A stretch of DNA of 64,000 bases from Paraplanobispora siamensis (GCF_016863175.1 NZ_BOOJ01000052.1:81225-145224); one strand, 5' to 3'; positions 23,764 through 32,810 are shown, counted from the first letter of the stretch. Notes: generated by a model not told the origin, from the sequence alone. Numbers and translations are program-made.

Positions 23764-24777
23764 ATGGTCAACATCACCACGATCTCCTGGACCGACTTCA
23801 CCATCAACTTCGGCGGCGGCTGCAAGAAGGTCTCCGAAGGCTGCGATAACTGCTACAGCGAACGCGGCGACCGCCGCTGGGGCCGGGACTTCACCGTCGT
23901 ACGGCGCCGCCCGCAGGCCTTCGCCGACATGTTCGCCCTGTCCCGCAAGATCGGCGACGGTCACGCCAAGGTGTTCCTGAACTCCATGACCGACACCTTC
24001 CACCCCTTCTACGACGACGACTACATCGCGGAGCTGCTGACGGTGGCGGCGCTGACGCCGAACCTGACCTACCAGATCCTGACCAAGCGGTACTCACGCC
24101 TGCGCACCTTCCTAACCGACGCCTGCCGGTGCAAGGGCGGGCATCAGCCGGGCGTGCACCTGAAGTCGAAGATGGCCGACATCGCCCGCAAGTACGCGCG
24201 CAAGCGGCCAGACCTGGACAACATCAGTCACCACGTCTACTTCGATGTGCCCTACCCGCTGCCCAACGTGTGGTTCGGGGTCTCGGCGGAGACCCAGTAC
24301 TGGGCCGATCGGCGTATCCCCAGCCTGCTGAGCACCCCGGCCGCCGTCCGGTTCGTGTCGGCCGAACCGCTGCTGGGGCCGATCCACCTCAACATGTGCA
24401 ACTACTGGGCCCCGCCCCACATGGAGGGCTTTCCGGGGGCGCATAACCCGCTCACGGGTGAATGGTGGCCGGCCGTCGGCAACGCGGAGGAGGAGTACGC
24501 CAACCGGGTGACCGACCAGCCGCGCATCGACTGGGTCATCGTCGGCGGAGAGTCGGGCTTCGGCGACAGCTACCGTCCGATGGATCTGACCTGGGCCCGC
24601 GACGTCGTCGCCCAGTGCCAGGAAGCCGGCACCGCGGTGTTCGTCAAGCAACTGGGCACCGCGCAGGCCCAGCGCCTTGGCCTGGCCGACTTCAAGGGGG
24701 AGAAGTGGGGGCAATGGCCGTCGGACCTGGACGACCTGCGGATCCGCCAGTTCCCCACTCCCCTACTCAACCGCTAA
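23764..24777 (+). CDS. Phage Gp37/Gp68 family protein (DUF5131), radical-SAM-like
   Basis: 337 residues. The N-terminus ISWTDFTINFGGGC...GCDNCYSE is the family signature; the cysteines (CKKVSEGCDNC) could hold an iron-sulfur cluster as in radical-SAM enzymes. Other family hallmarks are FLNSMTDTFH, YQILTKR, WFGVSAETQ, FVSAEPLLGP and WVIVGGESG. Found in many phages and prophages; biochemical role not established to my knowledge. Follows the clamp by eight bases. Confidence 0.88.
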   Translation: MVNITTISWTDFTINFGGGCKKVSEGCDNCYSERGDRRWGRDFTVVRRRPQAFADMFALSRKIGDGHAKVFLNSMTDTFHPFYDDDYIAELLTVAALTPNLTYQILTKRYSRLRTFLTDACRCKGGHQPGVHLKSKMADIARKYARKRPDLDNISHHVYFDVPYPLPNVWFGVSAETQYWADRRIPSLLSTPAAVRFVSAEPLLGPIHLNMCNYWAPPHMEGFPGAHNPLTGEWWPAVGNAEEEYANRVTDQPRIDWVIVGGESGFGDSYRPMDLTWARDVVAQCQEAGTAVFVKQLGTAQAQRLGLADFKGEKWGQWPSDLDDLRIRQFPTPLLNR

Positions 24778-24790
24778 GTATGTGTACGCT
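24768..24790 (+). promoter_or_regulatory. Early-type promoter/operator overlapping a stop codon
   Basis: AAGTATGTGTAC at 24776-24787 overlaps the TAA of the DUF5131 gene; -10-like TACGCT, no good -35. The leader to 24821 has AGGAGG but no clear AGAGCGA hairpin. Confidence 0.5.
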
Positions 24791-24820
24791 GGGCACGGCC
24801 CGGCCGGACAGGAGGACCTG

Positions 24821-25078
24821 ATGGGACAGCCTGCACTACCGAACCTGCGCGTAACGCGCCTGATGTGCCTATCGGAACAGGACGCCGCCGCGGTGGCGGC
24901 CAAGGTGGCCGAATACGTCGGCGACCGCGCCGGGCCCGACCACACCGTGGTCGCCGACGGCCACGCGGTGGAAATCACCTACTTCGACAAGCGGTTCCCG
25001 CTGGACGTGGCCGACATGGCCGCCGAAGAGCAGCACGCCTCCGACGACGCGGCGGCGCGGGTGATCGCCAGCCTATGA
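24821..25078 (+). CDS. Small hypothetical protein
   Basis: 85 residues, ATG behind AGGAGG. Two helices flank a strand pair; acidic C-terminus. It has its own early-type promoter and is followed by a strong hairpin terminator, so it appears to be a single-gene unit. No family recognised. Confidence 0.6.
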   Translation: MGQPALPNLRVTRLMCLSEQDAAAVAAKVAEYVGDRAGPDHTVVADGHAVEITYFDKRFPLDVADMAAEEQHASDDAAARVIASL

Positions 25079-25091
25079 CCGCACGTACACC

Positions 25092-25125
25092 GCGGCGCCG
25101 GCAGGGACCGTTCTGCCGGCGCCGC
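25092..25125 (+). terminator. Terminator/attenuator hairpin
   Basis: Perfect 13-bp stem GCGGCGCCGGCAG/CTGCCGGCGCCGC, eight-base loop, no U-tract. No promoter is seen between it and the next gene, so read-through or attenuation is likely. Confidence 0.6.
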
Positions 25126-25148
25126 ATCACGACAAGGGGGAAGTGTCG

Positions 25149-25388
25149 ATGCGCGTTCCGGTGACCGCTGAGCAGGTCAACAGCCAGGTGGTGGAGGTCC
25201 GCCATAATCTGGGCTCCAGCGCGGTGCAGGTCACCTGCTACCGATCCGACGGAGATGAGGTCGGCTACCTGGCGGCCGTCCCGATCACCTCCGACATCGT
25301 CGAAGTCATGGTCGTGCCCGGGTCCGGCGTGGCGGAAATTGAGGTCGTCACGGCTGATGCACCTGCCGCCAACCAGGCATCATCGTGA
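25149..25388 (+). CDS. Small hypothetical protein
   Basis: 79 residues, ATG at 25149 because GGGGGA lies about seven bases upstream (a GTG at 25143 is too close). Predicted as a small all-beta domain: strands around 15-25, 33-45 and 50-70. No family recognised. Confidence 0.57.
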   Translation: MRVPVTAEQVNSQVVEVRHNLGSSAVQVTCYRSDGDEVGYLAAVPITSDIVEVMVVPGSGVAEIEVVTADAPAANQASS

Positions 25389-25397
25389 CGCCACCTA

Positions 25398-25425
25398 TTG
25401 TGACAACGCTAACCACCTGTACAAT
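25398..25425 (+). promoter_or_regulatory. Early-type promoter with damaged operator
   Basis: -35 TTGTGA, 16-base spacer, -10 TACAAT (a near-consensus -10). The operator reads AACCACCTGTAC, with the left half changed, so this gene may escape repression. Confidence 0.66.
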
Positions 25426-25433
25426 CTGAATCG

Positions 25434-25455
25434 AGATCGAAGGAGCGAGCGATCT
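25434..25455 (+). promoter_or_regulatory. Leader hairpin AGATCG/CGATCT with GAGCGA loop
   Basis: Six-bp stem around AAGGAGCGAG; again the stem is changed but pairing and GAGCGA are retained. Confidence 0.62.
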
Positions 25456-25480
25456 GAGACAGGAGGGAGAGGATCGACCC

Positions 25481-26185
25481 ATGACCACTGAGAACATGAC
25501 CGTCACTGTCGACCCGTCCCGGTTTGAGGGACTGGCCGATGAGGACAAGCTGAACGCTCACCCGCCCACCCGGGCGAAGCTGGAGGCCATCGACGACCCG
25601 TGGGAGCGGTACGTCAAGGCGTGTGAGATCGCCAACGACAACTACCGGTACGGGGAGAAGGTGACCGCACTGCGCACGGAGCGCGATGTGGCCTTCCGGG
25701 TGCTGCACCAGGTGCACAAGGTGGCGAAGATGGCCATTGCGCGGGAGATCACGCCCCGGGAGATGGCCCGCCAGGGCAAGTCGGCCGACCGGCGGCTGCT
25801 GGAGTCGGCCATGCAGGTCGCCAACGAAGGAAGCGCCGCCGTCATGCCGGAGTGGAGCCGGGATGAGGCCATCACCATCGCCCGCAAGAACCACCTGGCG
25901 ATGCTGAAGTGTGAGGCGGTCGCCACCACGGCGCGGGAGTTCCGCCGCGTGCTGATCATCGAGTGGACTGGCGGCAAGTACGGCACCTCCCGGTCCAACG
26001 CTGACCTGGCGCGGGCCGCGGACATCTCCACCGCGGCGCTGGCGCAGATCCGCACGGGGAAAATCAACGCCCCGGCCGCGGTCCGCAAGCAGCGTCGCAA
26101 GAAGGACAAGGGCGACGCCGGCACCGACGCCGGCACCGACGCGGGAACCGCCGGCGACGACGCCCCGGTGGCCGTCAGCGCTTGA
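25481..26185 (+). CDS. HTH protein before terminase, candidate small terminase
   Basis: 234 residues. N-terminal two-thirds helical; an HTH-like segment at about 165-200 (SNADLARAADISTAALAQIR) is followed by a basic stretch KQRRKKDKG and a repetitive GTDAGTDAG tail. Small terminase subunits bind pac/cos DNA with an HTH and lie just before the large subunit, so this is a candidate, though a regulator is equally possible since it has an early-type promoter unlike the structural genes. Confidence 0.55.
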   Translation: MTTENMTVTVDPSRFEGLADEDKLNAHPPTRAKLEAIDDPWERYVKACEIANDNYRYGEKVTALRTERDVAFRVLHQVHKVAKMAIAREITPREMARQGKSADRRLLESAMQVANEGSAAVMPEWSRDEAITIARKNHLAMLKCEAVATTAREFRRVLIIEWTGGKYGTSRSNADLARAADISTAALAQIRTGKINAPAAVRKQRRKKDKGDAGTDAGTDAGTAGDDAPVAVSA

Positions 26186-26228
26186 CGGCCACCTCTTTCG
26201 GCCGCGGTGCGGCGCAGATGAGCGAACA

Positions 26229-26256
26229 GGCGCTGGAGCCCTCCAGCGCCTTCTTC
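26229..26256 (+). terminator. Rho-independent terminator
   Basis: Nine-bp stem GGCGCTGGA/TCCAGCGCC with loop GCCC, then TTCTTC. Separates the early-type gene at 25481 from the structural operon. Confidence 0.7.
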
Positions 26257-26277
26257 GTGCCCGCCTGCCGGTAGCGC

Positions 26278-26307
26278 GCGACATAAGGCCCTTCCGACCG
26301 TCATGGT
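26278..26307 (+). promoter_or_regulatory. Late-type promoter, weak -10
   Basis: GCGACATAA, 14 bases, TCATGGT. Seven bases after the -10 comes the ATG at 26315, as at 40196, so the mRNA would be leaderless. Confidence 0.5.
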
Positions 26308-26314
26308 GACCGGC

Positions 26315-26554
26315 ATGGGCGAGGTGATCTCTATCGGTCGGGCACGTCAGGCGCGCGTCGAACGCCGCCTGGCGCTGGCTGAGCATGCGGTGATGCACCC
26401 GTCCCTGCGGTGGGTGACCGGCAATGACGACCAGGTGGCCCACCGCCGCCACAGCGACGGCGGCACCATCTGCGGTGCGGCCGGCCCGCTGCTGCTGGCA
26501 CCCACCGGCGCCAACCGGTGCCCGCACTGCTACAGCCTCCCGGGAACAGGGTGA
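26315..26554 (+). CDS. Small protein with HxC/CxxC zinc-finger-like motif
   Basis: 79 residues, leaderless start inferred from the late-type promoter (ATG at 26303 would lie inside the -10). His/Cys residues in HRRHSDGGTICG and RCPHCY make a probable zinc site of a kind common in actinophage genes next to terminase. Stop overlaps the GTG of terL. Confidence 0.6.
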   Translation: MGEVISIGRARQARVERRLALAEHAVMHPSLRWVTGNDDQVAHRRHSDGGTICGAAGPLLLAPTGANRCPHCYSLPGTG

Positions 26555-29460
26555 GCGCGGTCGCTGAGGCGGTCCGGCACCGGTCCCCGGGGCGGTCCAA
26601 GGAAGCCGCGCGGCTGTTCCATGACCTGAAGGCGGCGCCGATCCGCCAGCGGCGCCGGTTCCTGGCCAGCCTGGACCGGGCCGACCTGCGCCAGGTCCTG
26701 ACGGTGGCCGCCCGCGAAGGCGGCACGCCGTACTGCCTGTGGGAAGACGACCCGGTCGGCTTCGTCACCGACGTGCTGCGGGAGAACACCTGGAGCAAGC
26801 CCCGGGAGATCCTGTCGGCACTCCCCCACCACAACAAGATCGCCGTTCCCAGCTGCTTCGCCAGCGGCAAGTGCGTAGCGTGGAACGAGATGATTCAGCT
26901 TGCCGATGGCTCTGTGGTACGTGCCGCTGACCTGGTCGGCACGACCTTCCACATGATCGGCTGGCAGGAGGACGGCACGCAGACCGTCCGCCGTGCCACA
27001 GCCGAATGGAACGCCTATGAGCCGGTGTTCCGCATCACCACCGACAGCGGGCGCACCGTCGTCCGCAACGGCGCCCACCCGTTCTGGGTGGCCACGGCCG
27101 AACGCAAGGCCCGCCCCCGGTGCGGCAACGGCAGCATCAGCTCCGGCCTGATCCCGCAGGTGCGCGGCTGGACCCCATTGCGGGACATCGTCGCCGACCG
27201 TGACCTGGTCCTGGTGCCTGAGCATGTGGAAACGGTCGGCGATGCCCGCTGGCCGGAGGGGCACGCCGCGATGCTGGGCTACCTGCTGGGCGATGGCGGC
27301 ACCACCACCAACATCGGGTTCTCCCAGATGCCCGGCCCGGCCCTGGATGAGTTCTTGGCCCTGACGGAGAAGCTGGGCTGTCGCGCGACGCTCAAGAAAC
27401 GCGCCCCCGGCAACGAACGCAAACACGTGGAACTGGAGGTCGTCGGCACGCAGGCCGGCCGTAACCCGGTGCGTGACCTGGCCCGCCGGTGGGGCATCTT
27501 GGGCTGCAAGGCCGTAGACAAGCGCATCCCCGATGAAGCCTGGCGGCTGCACCCGGACGAACTGGCCGCCATCGCGGGCCGCCTGTTCTCCTGTGACGGC
27601 TACGTGCACGTACGCACGGAGGCGACCATCCGGGGGGAGAAGAAGCCGCGCAATGAGGCGTACATCTCCTTGGAGGTCAACAACGAAGGGCTGGTGCGTG
27701 ACTTCCAACGGCTGATGATCCGCCTAGGCGTGCCCGGCGTCGTCTCCGCCACGCAGCAGAAGATGTGGAACGGCAACCCGTTCCGGACCTGGAAGTGGGT
27801 CATCAACTCCGCCCGGGACATCGCGCGCTTCGCGGAGGTGATCGACGCCCCCGCGAAGAACGAGAAGATTCGGCAGGCCGTTGAGGTGGCGTCCTTGCGG
27901 AAGGCCCACCGGACGTGGCGGTGGCGCAACGCCCCGGCCGGGTACCGGTGGGAGGTCGTCAAGAGCGTCGAACAGCTGCCCGATGAGCGCACGGTGGCGA
28001 TCGAGGTGGATATCGATCACACGTGGGTGGATCTGTTTGTGGAGCACAACACCTGGACCGCCAGTCGGGCGTTGTTGTGGTTCGCGCTGACCCGCCCGCC
28101 CGGCCAGGTGCAGGTCATCACCATGGCGCCGACCTGGCGGCAGGTGGCCAGGTTGTTGTGGACGGAGGTGCGGTTCGCGCACGGCCGGGCCAGCCTGCCG
28201 GGCACGGTCGACATGGTGCAGATGAAGCTGCCGATGTTCGACGGTCACGATGAGGTGGTCGCCTACGGCCTGTCGGGGGCGCCGACCAACGAACACGGGG
28301 TGCAGGGCATCCACAAGCAGGAGTTGCTGCTGATCGTCGATGAGGCGGGCGGCATCTCCCATGTGATCGGCAACAACCTGCGGGGCATGACGTCCACGGA
28401 CGGCAGCCACATGCTGGCGATCGGCAACCCGCCCAGCGACGAAGAAGGATCATGGTTTGAGGGGTTGTGCAGCCGCCCGGAAGAGGCGCTGTGCATCCCG
28501 ATCTCCGCCTTCGACACCCCGGGTGCCTCCGGCGAAGACGCGCCCGTCTGCCGGACCTGCCTGGGCACCGTCGCTCCTCACAAGGTCACCAAGCATCTGG
28601 TCAAGCCGTCGTGGATCACTGAGACGATCGCCGAACACGGCGAAGACAGCGCCTACGTCCAGTCCAAGGTCTACGCGCGCTTTCCGCGGGGCGGCCCAAA
28701 CCGGGTCTTGCCGTCGGTGTGGGTGGATGAGGCGGCCACGTCGGCCGAACCCGACGATGACGACTACGTGCCGCTGCCGGCGCTGGGCCTGGCCGATGAG
28801 AGCGGCACCTGGATGGTCAGACGGCGCGCCTGGATCCGGCTGGGTGTCGATGTGGCCTCCGACGGCGGTGATGAGCTGGTCATCGCCCGCTGTGTCGGGG
28901 ACCTGCTGACGATCCAGCACACCTCCGCAGGTTCTGCCAACGCCAACCAGGTCGACGTGGCCGGGCAGGTGTTGGCGGAGATTCGCAAGGCCGAAGCGCT
29001 GCGGGCCGCGCTGGGCACCCGTGATCCCATCCGGGTGAAGGTCGACGCCATCGGCCTGGGCTGGGGTGTGGTCTCCACCTTGCAGCGGTGGGGTGAGGAG
29101 GGCGTGCACGACGCCGAGATCGTGGGGGTGGACGTGTCGGAGGGCACCGACCGGGAGCCCGACGGGGAGACGCTGAAGCCGAACCTGAAGAGGGATGAGA
29201 TGTGGCTGGCGATGCGGGCCCTGCTGCGGCCCACAGGCCACGGCCAGCAACTGCGGCTACGGGTCGATGCCCGCACCCTGGCGCAGCTGCGCTCCCCCCT
29301 CATGGGCACCAACTCCGGCGGCAAGACTGTGGTGGAGTCGAAGAAGAAGATGCGCCTTCGCGGGCTGAGCAGCCCGGACCGCGCTGAAGCGGCCCTGCTG
29401 TCGGTCTATGAGCCGGCGCCGCCGAAGACGAAGAAGAAGCGGGCCCGCGTGATCGCGTAG
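26551..29460 (+). CDS. terL: Terminase large subunit interrupted by an intein
   Basis: 969 residues as translated, 576 after removal of the intein. The extein has an ATPase (P-loop SGKT formed only after splicing; Walker B LLLIVDEAGG near 28330; IGNPP) and a C-terminal RNase H-like nuclease (Asp in LGVDVASDGG, Asp in VKVDAIGLG). It pumps DNA into proheads and cuts it. GTG at 26551 overlaps the upstream stop by GTGA. The intein sits exactly between Lys and Thr of the P-loop, so no packaging ATPase works before splicing. Confidence 0.92.
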   Translation: MSAVAEAVRHRSPGRSKEAARLFHDLKAAPIRQRRRFLASLDRADLRQVLTVAAREGGTPYCLWEDDPVGFVTDVLRENTWSKPREILSALPHHNKIAVPSCFASGKCVAWNEMIQLADGSVVRAADLVGTTFHMIGWQEDGTQTVRRATAEWNAYEPVFRITTDSGRTVVRNGAHPFWVATAERKARPRCGNGSISSGLIPQVRGWTPLRDIVADRDLVLVPEHVETVGDARWPEGHAAMLGYLLGDGGTTTNIGFSQMPGPALDEFLALTEKLGCRATLKKRAPGNERKHVELEVVGTQAGRNPVRDLARRWGILGCKAVDKRIPDEAWRLHPDELAAIAGRLFSCDGYVHVRTEATIRGEKKPRNEAYISLEVNNEGLVRDFQRLMIRLGVPGVVSATQQKMWNGNPFRTWKWVINSARDIARFAEVIDAPAKNEKIRQAVEVASLRKAHRTWRWRNAPAGYRWEVVKSVEQLPDERTVAIEVDIDHTWVDLFVEHNTWTASRALLWFALTRPPGQVQVITMAPTWRQVARLLWTEVRFAHGRASLPGTVDMVQMKLPMFDGHDEVVAYGLSGAPTNEHGVQGIHKQELLLIVDEAGGISHVIGNNLRGMTSTDGSHMLAIGNPPSDEEGSWFEGLCSRPEEALCIPISAFDTPGASGEDAPVCRTCLGTVAPHKVTKHLVKPSWITETIAEHGEDSAYVQSKVYARFPRGGPNRVLPSVWVDEAATSAEPDDDDYVPLPALGLADESGTWMVRRRAWIRLGVDVASDGGDELVIARCVGDLLTIQHTSAGSANANQVDVAGQVLAEIRKAEALRAALGTRDPIRVKVDAIGLGWGVVSTLQRWGEEGVHDAEIVGVDVSEGTDREPDGETLKPNLKRDEMWLAMRALLRPTGHGQQLRLRVDARTLAQLRSPLMGTNSGGKTVVESKKKMRLRGLSSPDRAEAALLSVYEPAPPKTKKKRARVIA
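26872..28050 (+). mobile_element. Full-length intein with LAGLIDADG homing endonuclease
   Basis: 393 residues starting at Cys (TGC 26872) and ending His-Asn (AAC 28048-28050), with +1 Thr. N-terminal block A is CVAWNEMIQLADGS; block B is around RNGAHPFWV; C-terminal blocks F/G are VDIDHTWVDLFVEHN. Two dodecapeptide motifs, LGYLLGDGG and AGRLFSCDG, show a LAGLIDADG endonuclease with its Asp residues, so the element may still be mobile. Insertion point is SGK|T of the packaging ATPase. Confidence 0.9.
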
Positions 29461-29521
29461 CGGCGGCGTTCGTACCCGGGTCCGAAACGACACGCCGACC
29501 GTACCCGCCCGCACCGATCAT

Positions 29522-29563
29522 GAGGTGGGTGGAGCGGACTAGCGTGGACATACCACCCACCTC
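29522..29563 (+). terminator. Long hairpin after terL
   Basis: Perfect 11-bp arms GAGGTGGGTGG/CCACCCACCTC around 20 bases, 60 bases past the terL stop. No U-tract. I see no gene in 29461-29740 and nothing else definite there. Confidence 0.5.
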
Positions 29564-29740
29564 CTACCGCGGCGCCCCGGCCATCCCGCCACCAGCCGAA
29601 GCGCCGACGGCCGCCCTGCCCACCCCGGGGGCCACCCTTCACCGCCTGATGGCGGGCGGTGAGAACCGAACCGGTTCCGGGGATGCACGCGCCTGGCGTG
29701 CCGCACCATCCCCGGCTTCGCGCAATGCCAGGGGGATCGC

Positions 29741-30124
29741 ATGCCGTTGCCGGAATATTCACCCACGCATGTCTGGGTCGGGGCCGCCACCGTGCCCATC
29801 ACCCAGCGCAAGGTGCGCCGGGCCTATCTGCGCCAGTCGGTGCGGACGGTCAAGGACACCAAAATCACGATTCTGGAGATCTACTGCGAGCAGTGCCGGC
29901 GGCCCTACGACGACGTCCAGGATGAGCTGTGCAGCGCCGCCCAGTCCAGCAAGCACCTGAAGGGCGGCCCAATCGGAGTGCGCCAGAAGCGGGCCCACTA
30001 CAAGCACAACTGCGCGTTGTTGGGCTGTGACCTGTCGTCGGCCGATGACGACGCGGAAGAGCCGTCGCTGTTCGACGACCACGACGACCAGCCGGAGGAG
30101 GAGATCGGGCAGGAGGCGGTGTAA
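29741..30124 (+). CDS. Zinc-ribbon-like hypothetical protein
   Basis: 127 residues, ATG behind AGGGGG. CEQC near residue 49 with later Cys residues (ELC, NCALLGC) suggests a zinc-binding domain; the C-terminal 30 residues are strongly acidic and probably disordered. Lies between terminase and portal, where phages often carry small HNH or head-associated genes; no HNH motif is present. Confidence 0.62.
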   Translation: MPLPEYSPTHVWVGAATVPITQRKVRRAYLRQSVRTVKDTKITILEIYCEQCRRPYDDVQDELCSAAQSSKHLKGGPIGVRQKRAHYKHNCALLGCDLSSADDDAEEPSLFDDHDDQPEEEIGQEAV

Positions 30125-30132
30125 TCCAGGCC

Positions 30133-30162
30133 GCGACCTAAGGCAATCGGGCCCCCTACCGT
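30133..30162 (+). promoter_or_regulatory. Late-type promoter for portal operon
   Basis: GCGACCTAA, 14 bases, CTACCGT; portal ATG is 34 bases further, behind AAGGGGG. Confidence 0.7.
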
Positions 30163-30195
30163 CATGCCGCACGGTGTGAACGGTAAGGGGGCCGG

Positions 30196-32592
30196 ATGGA
30201 AATCCGTTCGATAGTGCGGCGACTGCTGCCCGGCCGGGGGCGTGTGGCGCCGGCCCGCACCGAACGCAAGGTCGTGCTGGCCGACTACTACGCCGCCATG
30301 GCCAGCGCAGGCCTGTACTCCACCTACCAGGCCCGGCCGTGGCCGGTGGAACGCGCGGTCGCTGAGGCCTATGAGCGCCTGGTCTATGTCTACAAGGCGG
30401 TCGAAGCCATCGCTGGGCACGCCTCCCGCCTGCCGTACCGGCTGCGCCAGGGCGAAGAGGTGCTGGACGACCACCCCATGTACGGGGTGCTCAACAAGCA
30501 GGCCAACCCGCTGGAGAGCGGCCAGCAGTTCCGCAAGAGGCTGGCCACGCAGATCCTGTTGTCCAAACGGGGCGCGTTCGTGGAGAAGACGCTGTCGGCC
30601 TCCGGCGCCGTGGTGCGGTTGGACCTGCTGCCGCCCGGCCGTACCTACCCGGTGCCCGGCACCGGCCAGACGCTGATCGACCGGTTCGAAGTGCTGCGCG
30701 CAGACGGCACCCGCCAGCCGATCCCCGCGGAGAGGGTCATCTGGTTCAGGGAGCCGCACCCGCTGGATCCCTACAGCGGCGTCACCCCGCTGGAGGCGGC
30801 CGGCCTGTCGCTTGAACTGGACTTCTTCGCCCGCCTGTACAACGTCACCGCCCTGAAGAACGACGGCCGGCCCGGCGGCATCGTCGCCGTCGACGGGGAG
30901 CTGGACGACTGGGGCATGGCGGAGCTGCGCTCCCGCTTTGGCACCGGCCCCCAGGAGGCCGGGAAGCTGACGGTGATCGAAGGACAGGTCTCCTACATCG
31001 ACACCGCGGCCCGTCCCTCCGACATGGCGTATGCGGAGACGGCCAAGACCGCCAAGACGGAGATCTTGACGGCGTTCGGCGTCGGCGAATCAGTGATCGG
31101 GTACGCAGCCGACCGCACCTACGACAACGCTGAGGCTGAGCTATACAACTTCTGGACGATCACGATGCCGCCGTTCCTCACGCTGTTGGCGGCGGGGTTC
31201 GACGGCGACAGCGAAGATGAGCTGGATGGGTTCCTGGACACCTCCGATGTGGAGGTGCTGCAACGTGCCGCGGCGGCGCGCCGGGCCCAGGCGCTGGAGG
31301 AGTTCACCGCCGGGCTGATCAGCATCGATGAGTACCGGGAGCGGATCGGCCTGCGCCCCTTCGACATGCCCCGCACCCGCGCCCTGTGGCTGCCGACCGG
31401 CAAGACGCTGGTGGCCACCAGCGACGCCGACCAGAAGGCGCTGGATGCCGAAGCCGCCGACAAGGTGCCGCCGGCGCTGGCGGCGAACATGGCTCCCGGC
31501 CGGCTGGCCGCGCTGCCGCCCGGCACCGGCAGCGACCGCGACGACGGAGACGGCGACGGGGCGCAGCAGGAAGAGCCGCAGGAGGCCGACGTGCCGAAGG
31601 CCGCGGCCGTGGTGGCCACCCGCCACCTGGGCCCGCCCGCCCCCGTCCTGGGCCCGGTGGCCACGACGGCCCGGCCGGTGCTGCGTCTGGTACGGCCCGC
31701 CCCGGCCGCCGCGCAGACCAAGGCCGCCGACCGCGCCTCTGAGCCGGACCCGGCCGCCTGGCAGCGGCTGGAGACCACGCTGGCCGCCGCCATCACCACC
31801 ATCATGCTGCGTCTGACGGAGCGCACCGCGGCCCGCCTGTCCTCCCCCCGCACCCGCAAGGGCACCCGCCACTGGGTGGCCGAACACGACGTCGACACCC
31901 GGGTGGGCACCAAGGCCGTCGATGCGGCCAGCGCGGTGGACGCGGGCCGCTGGCAGGAAGAGGTGGAACAAGCCACCCACCCGATCCTGACGGCCGCCGC
32001 GGTGGCCGCCGCCGCCGCGCTGGTGGCCGACCTGGCCCCTGACGCCCCGGTCAGCTACGTGTTGGAGCCGCTGGTGGCCAGCGTCACGGCCATCCTGGGC
32101 GCCAGCGCCGCTGTGCAGGCCGAACGCCTGCGGGTGCTGATCGCCGATCTGGATTCCTCCGGCGCCGACATGGAGGCCATCACCGCCGCGGTGCGGCAGC
32201 GCGCACCGCAGCTGACCGACTGGGCGCAGCGGGTCGCCGTCCAGGCCGCCACCGTCACCATCAACGGCGCCCGGGACAGTGCGGCGACCGCGCTGGTCAG
32301 CATCGGCCAGCCGATCGACAAGGTGTGGCGCTCCCGCCGCGATGAGCAGGTGCGCCCCACCCACCGGGCCGCGCACGGCCAGGTTCAGCCGCTGGGTGAG
32401 TGGTTCGAAGTCGGAGCGGCGCTGCTGCGCTACCCCGGGGACCCGTCCGGGCCACCGGCGGAGACCTACGGCTGCCGCTGCTGGGTGATGCACCGCTCCC
32501 GCGTCAGCGGCCGGTTCGTGGCCGCGCCGGAGCGCACCCGCTTCACCCGTGCTGAGCGGGAAGCGGCCGACGCGGAACGGCAGGCGTCGTGA
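30196..32592 (+). CDS. Portal protein fused to a MuF-like head protein
   Basis: 798 residues. About 1-400 is an HK97-type portal (DYYAAMA..., HPMYGVLNKQANP, RLDLLPPG, VIWFREP, AYAETAKT...FGVGESVIG, ELYNFWTITM). A flexible Pro/Ala/Asp linker follows (about 430-510), then a helical region and the MuF core near 700-775 (VWRSRRDEQVRPTHRAAHGQ ... YGCRCW). The portal forms the 12-subunit DNA gate; MuF proteins sit near it inside the head and often carry toxins or enzymes at their C-terminus, absent here. Fusion of the two genes is known but uncommon. Confidence 0.85.
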   Translation: MEIRSIVRRLLPGRGRVAPARTERKVVLADYYAAMASAGLYSTYQARPWPVERAVAEAYERLVYVYKAVEAIAGHASRLPYRLRQGEEVLDDHPMYGVLNKQANPLESGQQFRKRLATQILLSKRGAFVEKTLSASGAVVRLDLLPPGRTYPVPGTGQTLIDRFEVLRADGTRQPIPAERVIWFREPHPLDPYSGVTPLEAAGLSLELDFFARLYNVTALKNDGRPGGIVAVDGELDDWGMAELRSRFGTGPQEAGKLTVIEGQVSYIDTAARPSDMAYAETAKTAKTEILTAFGVGESVIGYAADRTYDNAEAELYNFWTITMPPFLTLLAAGFDGDSEDELDGFLDTSDVEVLQRAAAARRAQALEEFTAGLISIDEYRERIGLRPFDMPRTRALWLPTGKTLVATSDADQKALDAEAADKVPPALAANMAPGRLAALPPGTGSDRDDGDGDGAQQEEPQEADVPKAAAVVATRHLGPPAPVLGPVATTARPVLRLVRPAPAAAQTKAADRASEPDPAAWQRLETTLAAAITTIMLRLTERTAARLSSPRTRKGTRHWVAEHDVDTRVGTKAVDAASAVDAGRWQEEVEQATHPILTAAAVAAAAALVADLAPDAPVSYVLEPLVASVTAILGASAAVQAERLRVLIADLDSSGADMEAITAAVRQRAPQLTDWAQRVAVQAATVTINGARDSAATALVSIGQPIDKVWRSRRDEQVRPTHRAAHGQVQPLGEWFEVGAALLRYPGDPSGPPAETYGCRCWVMHRSRVSGRFVAAPERTRFTRAEREAADAERQAS

Positions 32593-32810
32593 GCCGCCGG
32601 GCTGCCGTCCTGGCCGGCGCCGCCGTGCTGGCCGTCCTGGTGGTGTGGCTGCCACACCTGATGGCCGATGCCGCCCTGTACGGCCGGACGGCCAGCGCGG
32701 CCGACCGGGACGCCACCGTCGGGCAGATGCGCGGTTTCGTCACCGCGCTGCTGACGCTGGCCGCGGTCGCCGCTGGCGTCGGGGCGTACCTGACAAGACC
32801 GCGACGATAA
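32589..32810 (+). CDS. Small membrane protein, two transmembrane helices
   Basis: 73 residues, GTG start overlapping the portal stop (GTGA). Hydrophobic segments at about 6-22 and 50-68 joined by a polar loop, ending in Arg residues. Unexpected between portal and capsid genes; could be an exclusion or infection-membrane protein expressed late. Confidence 0.6.
   Translation: MSRRAAVLAGAAVLAVLVVWLPHLMADAALYGRTASAADRDATVGQMRGFVTALLTLAAVAAGVGAYLTRPRR

Noticed and set aside
26518..26551. Earlier ATG for terL
   Set aside because: Lies inside the small zinc-finger gene; the GTGA overlap at 26551 is typical of this genome.
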